A stretch of 54,035 bases of DNA from Spirochaetota bacterium (GCA_023393015.1 JAEWMY010000053.1:1-54035); one strand, 5' to 3'. Positions 7,959 through 17,069 are shown, numbered from the stretch's first letter. Program-made: numbers and translations. The notes: generated by a model not told the origin, from the letters alone.

Positions 7959-9209
7959 TCAGGCCCCCGCGTCGGCGGCGACCGCGAGGATTCCGTCGCG
8001 AAAGACGAACCGCATCGAGCGGACGAGGAACTCTCCCGCGTCGCGGTTTATGTTTTCGATGATATCCTCGGTAATCCCCGCGGCCATCCCGCGCGCCCCG
8101 TCGCGGATGGCCGTCGCCGAAACGTCGTCCTTCCTGACGACGGGATAAGGATAGAACCATCCCGACTCGTCGTAGATGCTGCGAATCCACATGCCGCCGA
8201 GGTCGCTCCCGTGGAGGACGTGTATCCGTTTCCCGCGGTTTTCACGCTTGATCGCGGAGAGTATCCCGTAGAAACCGGTTTTCTCGTACGTTTCGCGCAT
8301 GTCGAGCACGCGCGTCTTTCCGGTAAGTCCCGCGTCGGCGAGGGCGAGCTCCATGATCTTTTTTCTCGTTTCGAACTCGTAGAACCGGTTCCCCGTCGGG
8401 AAATACTGCGCGTGCACGTCCGCCCTGTCGGTCCGCTCGTAGACGCGCATCCCGCGTTCCCGTTTCGCGACGCGGATCTCGCCTTTTCTGAGCGCCTCCT
8501 GATGGAGGCGCGGAACGACGGTGCTGTGCAGGTAGACGAGCTCGAGTCCGCGTTCCTCGATAAACGCCCTGAGCATCGAAAGGTGCGTCTTGTGGAAGGG
8601 ATTGAAGGTGCCGAGGAAGACCCCGACGCCGCCTTTCGGCGCGAATCGCGCGCGGATGTCCGAGGCGATGCCGACGCCGAAGACCAGGAGTCCGAAAACG
8701 ATCCCGTTCGCGAGGAATACCGGGCGTACCCAGGAGACGCCCGAGGCGGAGAGGGCGGTCACGACGATGTTCGCCGAAAGGCCGAGCATGACGTTCGCGT
8801 TCTTGTTTCCGATCTCGCGGTTCGCGAAGATGATGCAGAGGTACTGGATTCCCTGCGAGGCGACCGTCGTCACGGCGGCGACGCCGGCGAAGCCGCCGAC
8901 GCGCGAGATGTTCTCATGGCTCACGACGCCGGAGACGATGAGGACGCGGAATATGAAGAGGTTGAAGGCGAACTGAAAGGCGAAACGCGCGAGGCGGCCC
9001 GCCGTCACGAGGGCCGTCTTGAGGCAGGCGATCTCCTCCGCCTTGTTGCTGATCCGGGAATAAAACGGAAGGAATACCCCGACGAAGGCCGATATGAAGA
9101 CGAGCCCCCCGTTCGACCACGTCCCGCCCGCGAAGGCGTAACTCGCGTACATGAGCGCGCCGATGCAATAGCCCAACCGCGTGGAAAAGCTCCGAAGATA
9201 CCGTATCAT
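7959..9209 (-). CDS. membrane protein fused to a NadD-like nucleotidyltransferase domain
   Basis: This 416-residue protein joins two modules. Residues 1-185 hold about five or six hydrophobic helices (roughly 12-30, 32-50, 73-94, 103-122, 140-157, 162-182). Residues 193-416 carry a nucleotidyltransferase alpha/beta phosphodiesterase-type fold: GTFNPFHKTH at 200-209 is the GxFxPxHxxH nucleotide-binding signature, and VSATAIR at 363-369 is the ISSTxIR counterpart. Enzymes with these two motifs transfer AMP or CMP to a phosphorylated substrate, as NadD and CoaD do. It opens the operon. A GGGGGG ribosome site precedes the ATG. The membrane part does not look like PnuC or any transporter I can name. 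Reaction class is well supported; substrate is open. Confidence 0.82.
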   Translation of the reverse strand: MIRYLRSFSTRLGYCIGALMYASYAFAGGTWSNGGLVFISAFVGVFLPFYSRISNKAEEIACLKTALVTAGRLARFAFQFAFNLFIFRVLIVSGVVSHENISRVGGFAGVAAVTTVASQGIQYLCIIFANREIGNKNANVMLGLSANIVVTALSASGVSWVRPVFLANGIVFGLLVFGVGIASDIRARFAPKGGVGVFLGTFNPFHKTHLSMLRAFIEERGLELVYLHSTVVPRLHQEALRKGEIRVAKRERGMRVYERTDRADVHAQYFPTGNRFYEFETRKKIMELALADAGLTGKTRVLDMRETYEKTGFYGILSAIKRENRGKRIHVLHGSDLGGMWIRSIYDESGWFYPYPVVRKDDVSATAIRDGARGMAAGITEDIIENINRDAGEFLVRSMRFVFRDGILAVAADAGA

Positions 9210-9301
9210 TTCCGGCCCCCCTTTTTCCCCAACCTATCATGGGTATCCCGGGGCCGCTTTCTTTCCTGTAAAAAAATCGTATCGGTTTGTAAAGGGGGGC
9301 A

Positions 9302-10543
9302 TTAGACCCTGTACAGCGTAAACGGTTCCTCCTTGCCCCGAATTTCCACGTTTCCGGCGAAAGTCGCGGGTATGTCAGGGGGAAGGGCGGCGGCTACTTC
9401 CCGCGAAATCAAGATGTCGCACGAGAGCTCCTTCGTCAGTTCCTGAACGCGGCTCGCGGTATTTACCGTGTCTCCGATAACCGTGTATTCGAGCCGTTCC
9501 CTCACGCCGATGTTTCCCACGAGCGCGGGGCCGTAATGGATGCCGATGCCGTGCGAAACGGAGAACAAGCCGTTTCTCTCGCGCTCCCGGTTAAAGTCAG
9601 CGAGTTCGGCCCTCATGGCGAGAGATGCGCGAACGGCGTTCGTCGCGTCGCCGTCTCCGGGAAACGGCGTTCCGAAGGTCGCCAGTATTCCGTCTCCGAT
9701 GAATTTATCGAGCGTTCCTCCGTGGTCGAGGATTACGCGAACCATGAACGAGTGATACTCGCGCAACATGGAAAAGATCATCTCCTGGGGGTATGTCTCG
9801 GTCAGTCGCGTGAAAGATCGTATGTCCGTGAACATGACAGCGACGTTCTGAGTTTTGCCGCCGGGCGAGAAAAAGTCGTCATCCTCCCGATTGATCGCCG
9901 CCGCGACGTTCGGGGAAAAGTACCGGGCGAGCTGGCTGTTCCTGACTTCGGTCTTGATCGACGCGACGAGATTCTTTCGCATGCTGTGGCAGACGTAGGT
10001 CAGCATCATGCCGACGCACCAGACAAGGCCGGTCCACAGCGGGAAGAGTCGGGCGGTGATACTCCGGTCGGTATGGCCCGCTTTCGAGGAGACGACTATG
10101 TTGAAAACCAGGTAGGCGACCGATAGGTGCGTCAGGACGAGGGGGTACAACGGTTGGACGCCAAGGGTGTTCAACGCCATGAAAAGCACGATCAGATAGA
10201 TGATTCCCGAGTCAAGGACGCTCGCGCTGAGCTCAATCAGGGTTTTGTCCTGAAGATACCAGATGAGCGGCATCATGACGATGACGGCACAGTCGAGAAA
10301 GACCGAAAAGAGGCCGATGACGGTCGTTTTCTTCCCGCGCGTCTTTATGAGTTTGAGGAGCGCGATCGTAATCAACGCTATTGGGGTAAGGAACGCCAGG
10401 GTATGGGAACGCTCCGCGTGCGAATGCGAGAAGGCGAATTGAACGAGGATCGTCAGCGTTATGGCGAACAACTTCGCGCCGAGCGTCACGATGATTCCGT
10501 TTCGTTCCCGGTTCTGGAACAATTCCCTGGTTGATTCTGTCAT
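9302..10543 (-). CDS. membrane adenylate cyclase with six-helix N-terminal domain
   Basis: A 413-residue class III cyclase. Six hydrophobic helices lie at about 17-38, 48-65, 75-95, 108-126, 131-151 and 167-186, with no sizeable periplasmic loop. A cytoplasmic linker and the catalytic domain follow (about 230-400). Catalytic residues are present: D240 (MFTDIRSF), D284 (KFIGDGILATFG), K280, N361 and R365 (VIGDTVNTASR). It differs from the other two cyclases in its sensor half, so it should answer a different, probably membrane-borne, signal. An AGGGGAG ribosome site precedes the ATG at 10543. The gene stands alone, 92 bases before the nucleotidyltransferase operon on the same strand. Catalytic call is firm; the ligand is unknown. 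Confidence 0.92.
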   Translation of the reverse strand: MTESTRELFQNRERNGIIVTLGAKLFAITLTILVQFAFSHSHAERSHTLAFLTPIALITIALLKLIKTRGKKTTVIGLFSVFLDCAVIVMMPLIWYLQDKTLIELSASVLDSGIIYLIVLFMALNTLGVQPLYPLVLTHLSVAYLVFNIVVSSKAGHTDRSITARLFPLWTGLVWCVGMMLTYVCHSMRKNLVASIKTEVRNSQLARYFSPNVAAAINREDDDFFSPGGKTQNVAVMFTDIRSFTRLTETYPQEMIFSMLREYHSFMVRVILDHGGTLDKFIGDGILATFGTPFPGDGDATNAVRASLAMRAELADFNRERERNGLFSVSHGIGIHYGPALVGNIGVRERLEYTVIGDTVNTASRVQELTKELSCDILISREVAAALPPDIPATFAGNVEIRGKEEPFTLYRV

Positions 10544-10785
10544 GCCGTACTCCCCTGACGAGTTGCATGGATATCGATGGGGTATGATAGCATGTATCGG
10601 AACGATTGCATAAGGAGACGATGTATCTGATTATCGAAAGGCGATCGGTATCCCACACGATTTCCGGAAGCGCCAAAAAAACTATCATTTTTAGCCGTAA
10701 TAATGAACTCTGGGTATAAGAGTAAGTAGATCTGAAACAACTGCATAATAATATATGAAAAGACTTTGCTTTGTGGGAGCAGGAC

Positions 10786-11223
10786 ATGGTATTCGGGTTT
10801 ATCCTCTCCATTCTTATCCTCATCGCCGTCATCGACGCTCGGACGTATCGCATTCCTGATGCCATGGTTTCGTATATCGTCCTTGTAACCGCGTGCGGCG
10901 ACATCGCCGAATGGGATCAGGCCTTAATCGCGTATCGACTCTTATCCGCAAGCCTGACGTTGTCCCTTTTTTGGACCGTGTACGTGACGGTCGGCCATCT
11001 GGGATTTGGGGATGTCAAGCTCGTAACCGCACTTGCCTACGCATTCGGGTTCGCGTACTTTCTCGCGGCCTTTCTCGTTTCGGCCATCGCGTGTCTTTTT
11101 GCCTACTATATTAACGTCAGGCGGCGTATTTGGGCGGCGAAGACGAGAATACCCTTCGCGCCGTTCATGCTGACTGGTTGCGCGGCCGTTAGTATCGCGC
11201 GCGGGGTTATGTCCTATGAGTAA
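10786..11223 (+). CDS. short prepilin peptidase of the type II secretion operon (A24 family)
   Basis: Cleaves the leader of the pseudopilins encoded downstream. The two catalytic aspartates of the type IV prepilin peptidase family are seen in IDARTYRIPDAM and GHLGFGDVKL. The N-terminal N-methyltransferase domain with its four cysteines found in long GspO/PilD is absent, leaving 145 residues and about four to five membrane helices, as in short TadV/CpaA-type enzymes. I chose ATG 10786 because GGGAG at 10775-10779 lies six bases before it; a TTG at 10771 is possible but would place the ribosome site inside the gene. The last eight bases overlap gspD. First gene of the secretion operon. Confidence 0.88.
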   Translation: MVFGFILSILILIAVIDARTYRIPDAMVSYIVLVTACGDIAEWDQALIAYRLLSASLTLSLFWTVYVTVGHLGFGDVKLVTALAYAFGFAYFLAAFLVSAIACLFAYYINVRRRIWAAKTRIPFAPFMLTGCAAVSIARGVMSYE

Positions 11224-13390
11224 ACGGCTTGCTGTGCTGGCGTTGATACTCGCTTTTTCCGGTTCGGCTGTGTCCGCGCAGAAGATCGGAAAGATGGAGT
11301 TCAAGAACCAGAATATCGTCGATGTCCTCGCCATTATAACCGATATGGCGGGGCGTTCGATCATCATCGATCCCTCGGTTACGGGACGAATCACCTTTCA
11401 CTTCGCCGAATCCGATTACACGGACGCCGTGAAGAGCTTCTGTGCGGCCTCACATCTCTTTTACGAGGAGCGAGCCTCGGTTCTCTACGTGACGAAGGTG
11501 TCCGTGACGAACGGCGCGAAAAACGAGCTTTTCTCGGTTACCGCGACGGACGTCGATATTGAGCAATTGGTGCGTCATGTCGCCGCCGAGCGGTCCGTCA
11601 CGATCCTCTATGACAGCCTCCCGAAAGAGACGATATCCGTGCGCCTGACGAATACCTCGGTCGAGAATTTCCTGCAGGTTGTCGTCAAGAAGTACCCGGG
11701 CTATGACGTGATCGCGGAGAATAATGCCTTTTATATCAGAAAGTCCGCAGGAGCGAGCCAGTCAAGCGGTATGAGGCATGGTTCCGTTTCGATCAAGAGA
11801 GAGGCGGGGGATCTCTATTCCATCTCGATTCCGAAAGGATCGCTGAACGCGATTATTAGCCAGCTTTTCAAGACAGCCTCGCTCGAGTACTCGTTGCTCA
11901 ACAAGGTCGACGTTTCGCTCGAGAACCTTTACTTCAGCGAGAAGAAATTCGACCAGATCCTCAAGCTCATCCTCGAACAGGGAAATTGCGACTATGTCGT
12001 TAAGGACCGTGTGTACTATCTCTTCGAGATACAGCGGAAGGACGTGCTCAAGAAGCTCAAGGATATAGAGGTTGTACAGCTGCGGTATCTCTCCGCGGCG
12101 GAACTCAATTCGATTCTACCGGCCGAGATGAACGCATCCCAGTTCATGAAGATCGATCAGGCGAACAACGTAGTATACCTCGCGGGAAGCGGTGAGGAGG
12201 TTGGTCCCATACGACAATTCATAGAGACAATCGACGTACCAAATCCCCACAAGCGGTACGCGCTCTTCGTCACCAAGTTCTTGACCCCGGTCGAGATCCT
12301 GGCCATGATGCCGAAAAACTACCTTCCCTCGAACCCCGTCGTCGTCCCGAACGCGAACGCCTTCGTGGCGCAGACGAATCAGGAAACGGAAAACAATATC
12401 AGGGAGTTTGTTTCGATCGTGGACAAGAAGCGCGACGCCTATCCCGTCTATCTCAAGTACATCCAGAGCGACGCCTTGCTCGCGGATTTACCGCCCTCGA
12501 TCAAGAAAGAAGACGTCGTTAAGACGAAGAATGAAAATATGGTATTCTTCGTCGGATCGGCGGAGAAATATGGCGCCTTCAAGAAGGAACTCGACCTCAT
12601 AGACCGTCCGCGCCGGCAAATTCGCTATCAGATGCTCATCGTACAGTACCAGAAGAATGACGGACTTACTTGGACGAAATCCCTTTCGGCGACGCCGGGT
12701 AAAAGCGGCGGGACGATGTCCTTTGAGAGCGGGGAGAGTCTCCTCAAACTCAACTTCGACGTCATATCGAAACTCGGCTACTCGTTCGCCGCGAAGCTCG
12801 GTAGCGAGATAACAGAAAACCGCGCGCGGGTTCTCGCGGATACGACCCTTATCGGACTTTCGGGCGAGCCGGTCTCGTTCCAGAATACGAGCACGTACCG
12901 ATATTCCGACAAGACGCTTAACTCGGAAACGAACGAGTACACGTACATAACGCGCGAGCTGACCTCGGGAATCGTGCTCAAGATCAACGGATGGGTTTCG
13001 GGCGACGAGATGATAACCATAGCGGTCGACTCCAAGATCTCGAAACAGACGGAGGCGGATGGTGACGGCTCCGCGACCGCCATCCCCGGTACGTCGGAGA
13101 AGGGCGTCGTCACCAAGGTGCGCACGAAGTCCGGTTCTTCTATCGTTATAGGCGGACTCTTGCAGATGGACAAGACCGAGACGAGGAAGCGGATACCGGT
13201 ATTGGGGTATATACCGCTCGTCGGTCTCCTTTTTCAGGATATCATTACGACCGAGGAGACGACCGAACTCGTCATCTACATCACGCCATATCTTCATAAT
13301 GACGATGGCGCTCGGGCGGACATGAACAAGAATATCGAGGGTTACTATCTCAAGTACGTCTCAGAGGCGGCACGGAGTACCGATGACTGA
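11216..13390 (+). CDS. gspD: type II secretion outer-membrane secretin GspD
   Basis: Forms the outer-membrane channel of the secretion machine. Residues 1-21 are a signal peptide ending in SAVSA. Next comes an N0 domain (FKNQNIVDVLAIITDMAGRS), then several N-type KH-like domains, and the C-terminal secretin domain with its conserved VIGGLL (about 645) and VPVLGxIPxxGxLF-type segment (about 660-674). TELVIYITPYL then ends the core. The 724-residue length fits GspD. The ATG overlaps the stop of the peptidase gene by eight bases, and its own stop overlaps gspE by eight. No dedicated pilotin-binding S-domain is recognisable beyond the short tail. The lipoprotein at 19715 could serve targeting, which is conjecture. 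Confidence 0.93.
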   Translation: MSKRLAVLALILAFSGSAVSAQKIGKMEFKNQNIVDVLAIITDMAGRSIIIDPSVTGRITFHFAESDYTDAVKSFCAASHLFYEERASVLYVTKVSVTNGAKNELFSVTATDVDIEQLVRHVAAERSVTILYDSLPKETISVRLTNTSVENFLQVVVKKYPGYDVIAENNAFYIRKSAGASQSSGMRHGSVSIKREAGDLYSISIPKGSLNAIISQLFKTASLEYSLLNKVDVSLENLYFSEKKFDQILKLILEQGNCDYVVKDRVYYLFEIQRKDVLKKLKDIEVVQLRYLSAAELNSILPAEMNASQFMKIDQANNVVYLAGSGEEVGPIRQFIETIDVPNPHKRYALFVTKFLTPVEILAMMPKNYLPSNPVVVPNANAFVAQTNQETENNIREFVSIVDKKRDAYPVYLKYIQSDALLADLPPSIKKEDVVKTKNENMVFFVGSAEKYGAFKKELDLIDRPRRQIRYQMLIVQYQKNDGLTWTKSLSATPGKSGGTMSFESGESLLKLNFDVISKLGYSFAAKLGSEITENRARVLADTTLIGLSGEPVSFQNTSTYRYSDKTLNSETNEYTYITRELTSGIVLKINGWVSGDEMITIAVDSKISKQTEADGDGSATAIPGTSEKGVVTKVRTKSGSSIVIGGLLQMDKTETRKRIPVLGYIPLVGLLFQDIITTEETTELVIYITPYLHNDDGARADMNKNIEGYYLKYVSEAARSTDD

Positions 13391-14843
13391 CGTCTTGCGT
13401 TCACTAGACGAGTCGTTACCCGGACAGTACTCCCGCGATTTCATGCGCGCGAACGGCGCCGTCAAACGCGGGGAGACGGACGCGGCCGTTTCGGTCGTCA
13501 TAACGCCCGATTGCTCCGAGCGAACCCGCGATTTCCTTAACGAATTCCATTCTCCCAAGACGGTCGAGTTCGTCGAGGTATCCCGCCAGGAGTTCGCTTC
13601 GTTTATCGGCGCCCGTTCCGCGCGCGAAGTCGCGGTTCCGACCACGCGGGATAAAAAAAACGGGCTCGAGATCGATACCGTCGCGAAGGACGCGCCGGTC
13701 GTCAATATCATCAACGCGATCTGTATCGACGCGATCGCCAGGAACTCCTCGGACATCCATATCGAGTCGTTGCGTGACTCGATCAGAATTCGCTATCGAA
13801 TCGACGGTCACCTCGTCACGGTCAAGACGATCGACCGGTCACTGTTCGCTCAGGTTTCCTCGCGTCTCAAGGTCATGGCGAACCTCAATATCATGGAGCA
13901 ACGCCTGCCGCAGGACGGCCGCATGACCGTATCGATCGGCGGCGAGACCATCGACATTCGCGTGTCCACCATGCCCATTACCTGGGGCGAGAGCATCGTG
14001 CTGAGGCTTTTCGATTCCAGGGGCACGATACTGACGCTCGAGAACCTCGGATTTCTCAATGACGAGCTCCGGAAGATCACCGAGTGTCTCAAATGGCAGA
14101 CCGGGCTCATTCTCGCTACGGGGCCGACCGGAAGCGGCAAGACGACGACCCTTCACGCCCTGCTTAATCTCCTCAATACCGAGGATCGGAATATCGTGGC
14201 ACTCGAGGACCCGGTCGAGCAGGTGATCGACGGGGTTAACCAAGTGCAGATCAACGAGGAAATTGGCGTGAGTTTCGGCTCGATGCTCCGTCGCGTCCTC
14301 AGGCAGGACCCGAATACGATCATGGTCGGCGAGATTCGTGACTCGGAAACGGCCGATCTCGCGCTCCGCTCGTCGCTGACCGGGCATCTCATTCTTTCGA
14401 CGCTTCACACGAACGACGCGATATCGGTCGTCTCTCGCCTGCGAAACATGGGCGTCGAGCCGTATCTCGTCTCGGCGGTTCTTCGGTGTTCCGTAGCCCA
14501 GCGTCTGGTACGAAGGGCCTGTCCCCATTGCTCGAAAGAGGTACGACCGCGGGACGCCGAGAAGCGAATCCTCGAGCGTTCGGGATTATCCCCCTCTCGC
14601 GTGAAGGAGGCCGTAGGGTGCGATCGATGCGAGCGGACGGGATACTCCGGACGTATCGTCGTCGAGGAGGTACTCGTGGTGGACGATACCCTCCGGAGCA
14701 TGATCGAGACGGGCGCGAAGGAGAGCGATCTCCGACGACACGCGCGGACGATCATGAACTCCATGGCGCGCAACGCCCTCGCGAAGATCGCCGACGGAAT
14801 CACGACCTTCGCCGAGGTCGAGCGTGAGGTTAACCTCGCGTGA
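13383..14843 (+). CDS. gspE: type II secretion ATPase GspE
   Basis: Cytoplasmic ATPase that powers pseudopilus assembly. Of 486 residues, the Walker A motif GPTGSGKT lies at 247-254, the Asp box in VALEDPVEQ (about 272-280) and Walker B in IMVGEIRD (about 313-320). The His box is in GHLILSTLHTNDA. A four-cysteine zinc module follows: C380, C383, C413 and C416. The N-terminal domain (1-95) that docks on GspL is shorter and more divergent than in enterobacterial GspE, consistent with the unusual GspL-like protein encoded downstream. The start overlaps gspD by eight bases and the stop overlaps the gspF start by four (GTGA). Confidence 0.95.
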   Translation: MTDVLRSLDESLPGQYSRDFMRANGAVKRGETDAAVSVVITPDCSERTRDFLNEFHSPKTVEFVEVSRQEFASFIGARSAREVAVPTTRDKKNGLEIDTVAKDAPVVNIINAICIDAIARNSSDIHIESLRDSIRIRYRIDGHLVTVKTIDRSLFAQVSSRLKVMANLNIMEQRLPQDGRMTVSIGGETIDIRVSTMPITWGESIVLRLFDSRGTILTLENLGFLNDELRKITECLKWQTGLILATGPTGSGKTTTLHALLNLLNTEDRNIVALEDPVEQVIDGVNQVQINEEIGVSFGSMLRRVLRQDPNTIMVGEIRDSETADLALRSSLTGHLILSTLHTNDAISVVSRLRNMGVEPYLVSAVLRCSVAQRLVRRACPHCSKEVRPRDAEKRILERSGLSPSRVKEAVGCDRCERTGYSGRIVVEEVLVVDDTLRSMIETGAKESDLRRHARTIMNSMARNALAKIADGITTFAEVEREVNLA

Positions 14844-16042
14844 ACAGGTACGACTGCGAGATATTGAACGCCGACGGCACGACCTCCCGAACAGTGCGCG
14901 AAGCCGCTTCCCGCGAGGACGTGCTTTCGCTGTATACCGGTACCGGTCGTTTCGTGCTTTCGTCCCGGATACTGCGCCCGTCGCGCGGGAGAACCGGCGG
15001 CGGACGTATCGGTGAGCGCGACGTCCTCTCGTTTACCGAGATCATGGCGACATTGATCCGTTCGGGCCTTTCGGTCCAGCAAGCGTTGTTCGTGTTTCAG
15101 GGACTCGCCCCGCGGCCCGCCGTCGCGCATCTCGCGGCCTCCGCGCTTGACGCCATACGATCGGGCGACTCCCTGCATACCGCGCTCGGTCGATACGAGT
15201 CGGTATTCTCTCCGCTGTACCTTTCGATGATACGGATCGGGGAAAAAACCGGGTCCGTAGACGGTGTCCTTAAAATCCTTTCCGACTATCTTCGATTGCT
15301 GCAATCAGTTCGTGGTAAGATCCGGAACGCCCTTATTTATCCCGCGCTCGTTCTCGTATTGGCGGTGGCGGGCAGCCTCGCCATCGCCTTGTTCGTCGCG
15401 CCCCGTATGGCGGAGATCCTTTCCGTATTCCAGTCTGATGCGTCCGTTTCGCGCGGTGGCGAGGCGTTTCCAGCCCTTTCCGCGCTTCGGGGTCTTTTGC
15501 TCGCCTTCCTTGTAGTTGTCGTCACGGGCGTGATGCTCGTTCCCTCGCGACGGTTATTCCCGTCAGTGGCGGATATCCTCGATGCCCTCGTCCTGCGCCT
15601 TCCCGGCGCGGGATTGGTGCTGACGAACTTCGAGACGCTCAATTTCGCCTTCGCCATGGAGATGCTCGTATCGAGCGGCTTTTCACTTCCCGAGGCCCTG
15701 CGCGAGTCCGCCGTTTGCGTCGGGAATCGTTCGTACCGAAAGGCCCTGCTCAGGATACTGACCGGACTCGAAGCGGGCGAACGCCTTTCCGAATCCTTTT
15801 TCCGCGAGAGAATCGTTCCCCGTCAGGTCGGGATGTGGCTCGCGGTAGCGGAAGAGACGGGTAGCGTCCCCGTTGCCTTTTCGCAGATCAGGTCATTCTT
15901 CCAGTCCGGACTCGAGGACGCGACCGGACGGATCGTCGCTACCATCGAGCCAGCCGCGATACTCGTCGTCGGGCTCATCGTACTGATCCTGATACTTCAG
16001 TTTGTCGTGCCCGTATTCGGCATGTACGGAAAGGTGTTGTAA
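14840..16042 (+). CDS. gspF: type II secretion inner-membrane platform protein GspF
   Basis: Polytopic platform protein that couples the ATPase to pseudopilin insertion. The 400-residue chain has two GspF repeats. The first is near 65-165, with FTEIMATLIRSGLSVQQAL and MIRIGEKTGSVDGVL; the second is near 265-365, with FAFAMEMLVSSGFSLPEAL and MWLAVAEETGSVPVAF. Membrane helices lie near 170-190, 215-235 and 370-393. The start is GTG at 14840, overlapping the gspE stop in GTGA; no ATG with better spacing exists. The stop overlaps the gspG start (TAATG). Confidence 0.94.
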   Translation: MNRYDCEILNADGTTSRTVREAASREDVLSLYTGTGRFVLSSRILRPSRGRTGGGRIGERDVLSFTEIMATLIRSGLSVQQALFVFQGLAPRPAVAHLAASALDAIRSGDSLHTALGRYESVFSPLYLSMIRIGEKTGSVDGVLKILSDYLRLLQSVRGKIRNALIYPALVLVLAVAGSLAIALFVAPRMAEILSVFQSDASVSRGGEAFPALSALRGLLLAFLVVVVTGVMLVPSRRLFPSVADILDALVLRLPGAGLVLTNFETLNFAFAMEMLVSSGFSLPEALRESAVCVGNRSYRKALLRILTGLEAGERLSESFFRERIVPRQVGMWLAVAEETGSVPVAFSQIRSFFQSGLEDATGRIVATIEPAAILVVGLIVLILILQFVVPVFGMYGKVL

Positions 16043-16485
16043 TGAAACGAAACGCAAAGCGAAACGGAGCGGAGGACGGATGGACGTTTATCGAGACGAT
16101 AATCGTCATCGCCATCATCATGGTATTGACCTCGTCGGTAGGCATCATCGCGATTCAATATGTCGACAAGGCGCGCGTGGCGACTGCCAAGGCCCAAATC
16201 GATACCTTCGGCGTCGCCCTCGAGACGTACTATATGGATTGCGGCCGGTATCCCGACGCGGACGAAGGCCTTGAGTCGCTCTGGAAGCGTTCTGATTCCG
16301 CGTCGCGCGCGGCCGGATGGAAGGGGCCGTATCTTTATCGGAGCGTGCCCGCGGACCCGTGGGGAAATCCGTACGCCTATTCCGTACCGGGAGCAAACGG
16401 GTTACCGTACCGAATCGTCTCGTTCGGCTCCGACGGAAAGGAGGGCGGCGACGGATACGCCGCGGACATCGACTCCAATGAATAG
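16042..16485 (+). CDS. gspG: major pseudopilin GspG
   Basis: Main subunit of the secretion pseudopilus, 147 residues. The leader is cut after G13, exposing WTFIE, so the +5 glutamate is E18, followed by the hydrophobic stretch TIIVIAIIMVL. After the helix, TYYMDCGRYPDADEGLESL and DPWGNPYAY are GspG hallmarks. FGSDGKEGGDGYAADID is the C-terminal calcium-binding loop specific to GspG. The +1 residue is tryptophan rather than phenylalanine, which is unusual. The start overlaps gspF by one base; the stop overlaps the next gene by eight. Confidence 0.95.
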   Translation: MKRNAKRNGAEDGWTFIETIIVIAIIMVLTSSVGIIAIQYVDKARVATAKAQIDTFGVALETYYMDCGRYPDADEGLESLWKRSDSASRAAGWKGPYLYRSVPADPWGNPYAYSVPGANGLPYRIVSFGSDGKEGGDGYAADIDSNE

Positions 16486-16675
16486 GAAGGGACGCGAGGA
16501 TGGGTACGTTCTCCTCAAGACGCTCGTCGCCGTGATCCTGATAACGGTCTCCTTCGCGGCAGTTCTGGCGGCCTTGGCTCCGTCTCTGGCCGGTTTCGCG
16601 CGCGAGATCCGGGTAATCGAGTCGGAACTTCCGGCCAGAAACGAACGCGTTCGGGAGTTCGTCCGTGAGATCTGA
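16478..16675 (+). CDS. very short minor pseudopilin (GspI position), lysine at +5
   Basis: An ATG inside the end of gspG (ATGAATAG overlap) opens a 65-residue frame ending at 16675. The leader ends at G9 (RKGREDG), followed by YVLLK and the hydrophobic run TLVAVILITVSFAAVL, a clear type III leader. The +5 residue is K14 where E is nearly invariant. Only about 35 residues follow the helix, so the globular head of a normal GspI is missing. By place in the operon it stands where gspI or gspH would be. The frame is kept, has a leader and overlaps both neighbours by several bases, which argues that it is translated. Exact GspH/I/J identity is uncertain. Confidence 0.75.
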   Translation: MNRKGREDGYVLLKTLVAVILITVSFAAVLAALAPSLAGFAREIRVIESELPARNERVREFVREI

Positions 16676-17069
16676 AAGCGGGTCGACCGTGATCGAGCTC
16701 GTCGTCTCGCTTACGATCATCGTGGCCGTCGCATCGACGCTCTTTCTCGCGTTTCAGTCGGGCAATGACGGCACCTCGTACGGCATTCGCGCAATGCGTT
16801 CGGCGTACCGCGCGCTCGCGTGCGATGACGCGTACCGGACGGCCGTCAGGGAAACTGGAATCGCCTATTGGGATAGGACCGAAAGCCGCGTCAAGGAACT
16901 TGAGGCGCGTTTGCGGGGAATCCCGCGCGGGGGACGGGTCACGAACGTGCGAACGATCGCCTCCCCGAGGGGAATACCCGTCGGCGTCGAGATTCGCTAC
17001 GTGCTCGACGGTAAGGAGCATGAGACCGTCGAGACCTTCGGTTCCCGGGGAGTGATGGAAATACGATGA
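16665..17069 (+). CDS. minor pseudopilin (GspH/GspJ-like)
   Basis: A 134-residue protein from a GTG at 16665 that overlaps the preceding frame by 11 bases. The leader ends at G6 (RSESG), then STVIE with the +5 glutamate at E11, then LVVSLTIIVAVASTLFLAF. The C-terminal part carries a beta-rich stretch (YWDRTESRVKELEARL, then VEIRYVLDGKEHETVETF) fitting a small GspJ or GspH head. Its stop overlaps the GspK-like gene by four bases. It acts in the tip or shaft of the pseudopilus. Which minor pseudopilin it is cannot be settled without structure comparison. Confidence 0.8.
   Translation: MRSESGSTVIELVVSLTIIVAVASTLFLAFQSGNDGTSYGIRAMRSAYRALACDDAYRTAVRETGIAYWDRTESRVKELEARLRGIPRGGRVTNVRTIASPRGIPVGVEIRYVLDGKEHETVETFGSRGVMEIR

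Noticed and set aside
9210..9301. Terminator or promoter in the gap before the nucleotidyltransferase operon
   Set aside because: Only a weak TTTACA and an isolated T run on the minus strand; no hairpin of note and no convincing -10.
10540..10746. A 68-codon minus-strand frame ending in an ATGA overlap with the six-helix cyclase
   Set aside because: No ribosome site, composition follows AT-rich intergenic DNA, and no recognisable domain. The overlap is likely chance.
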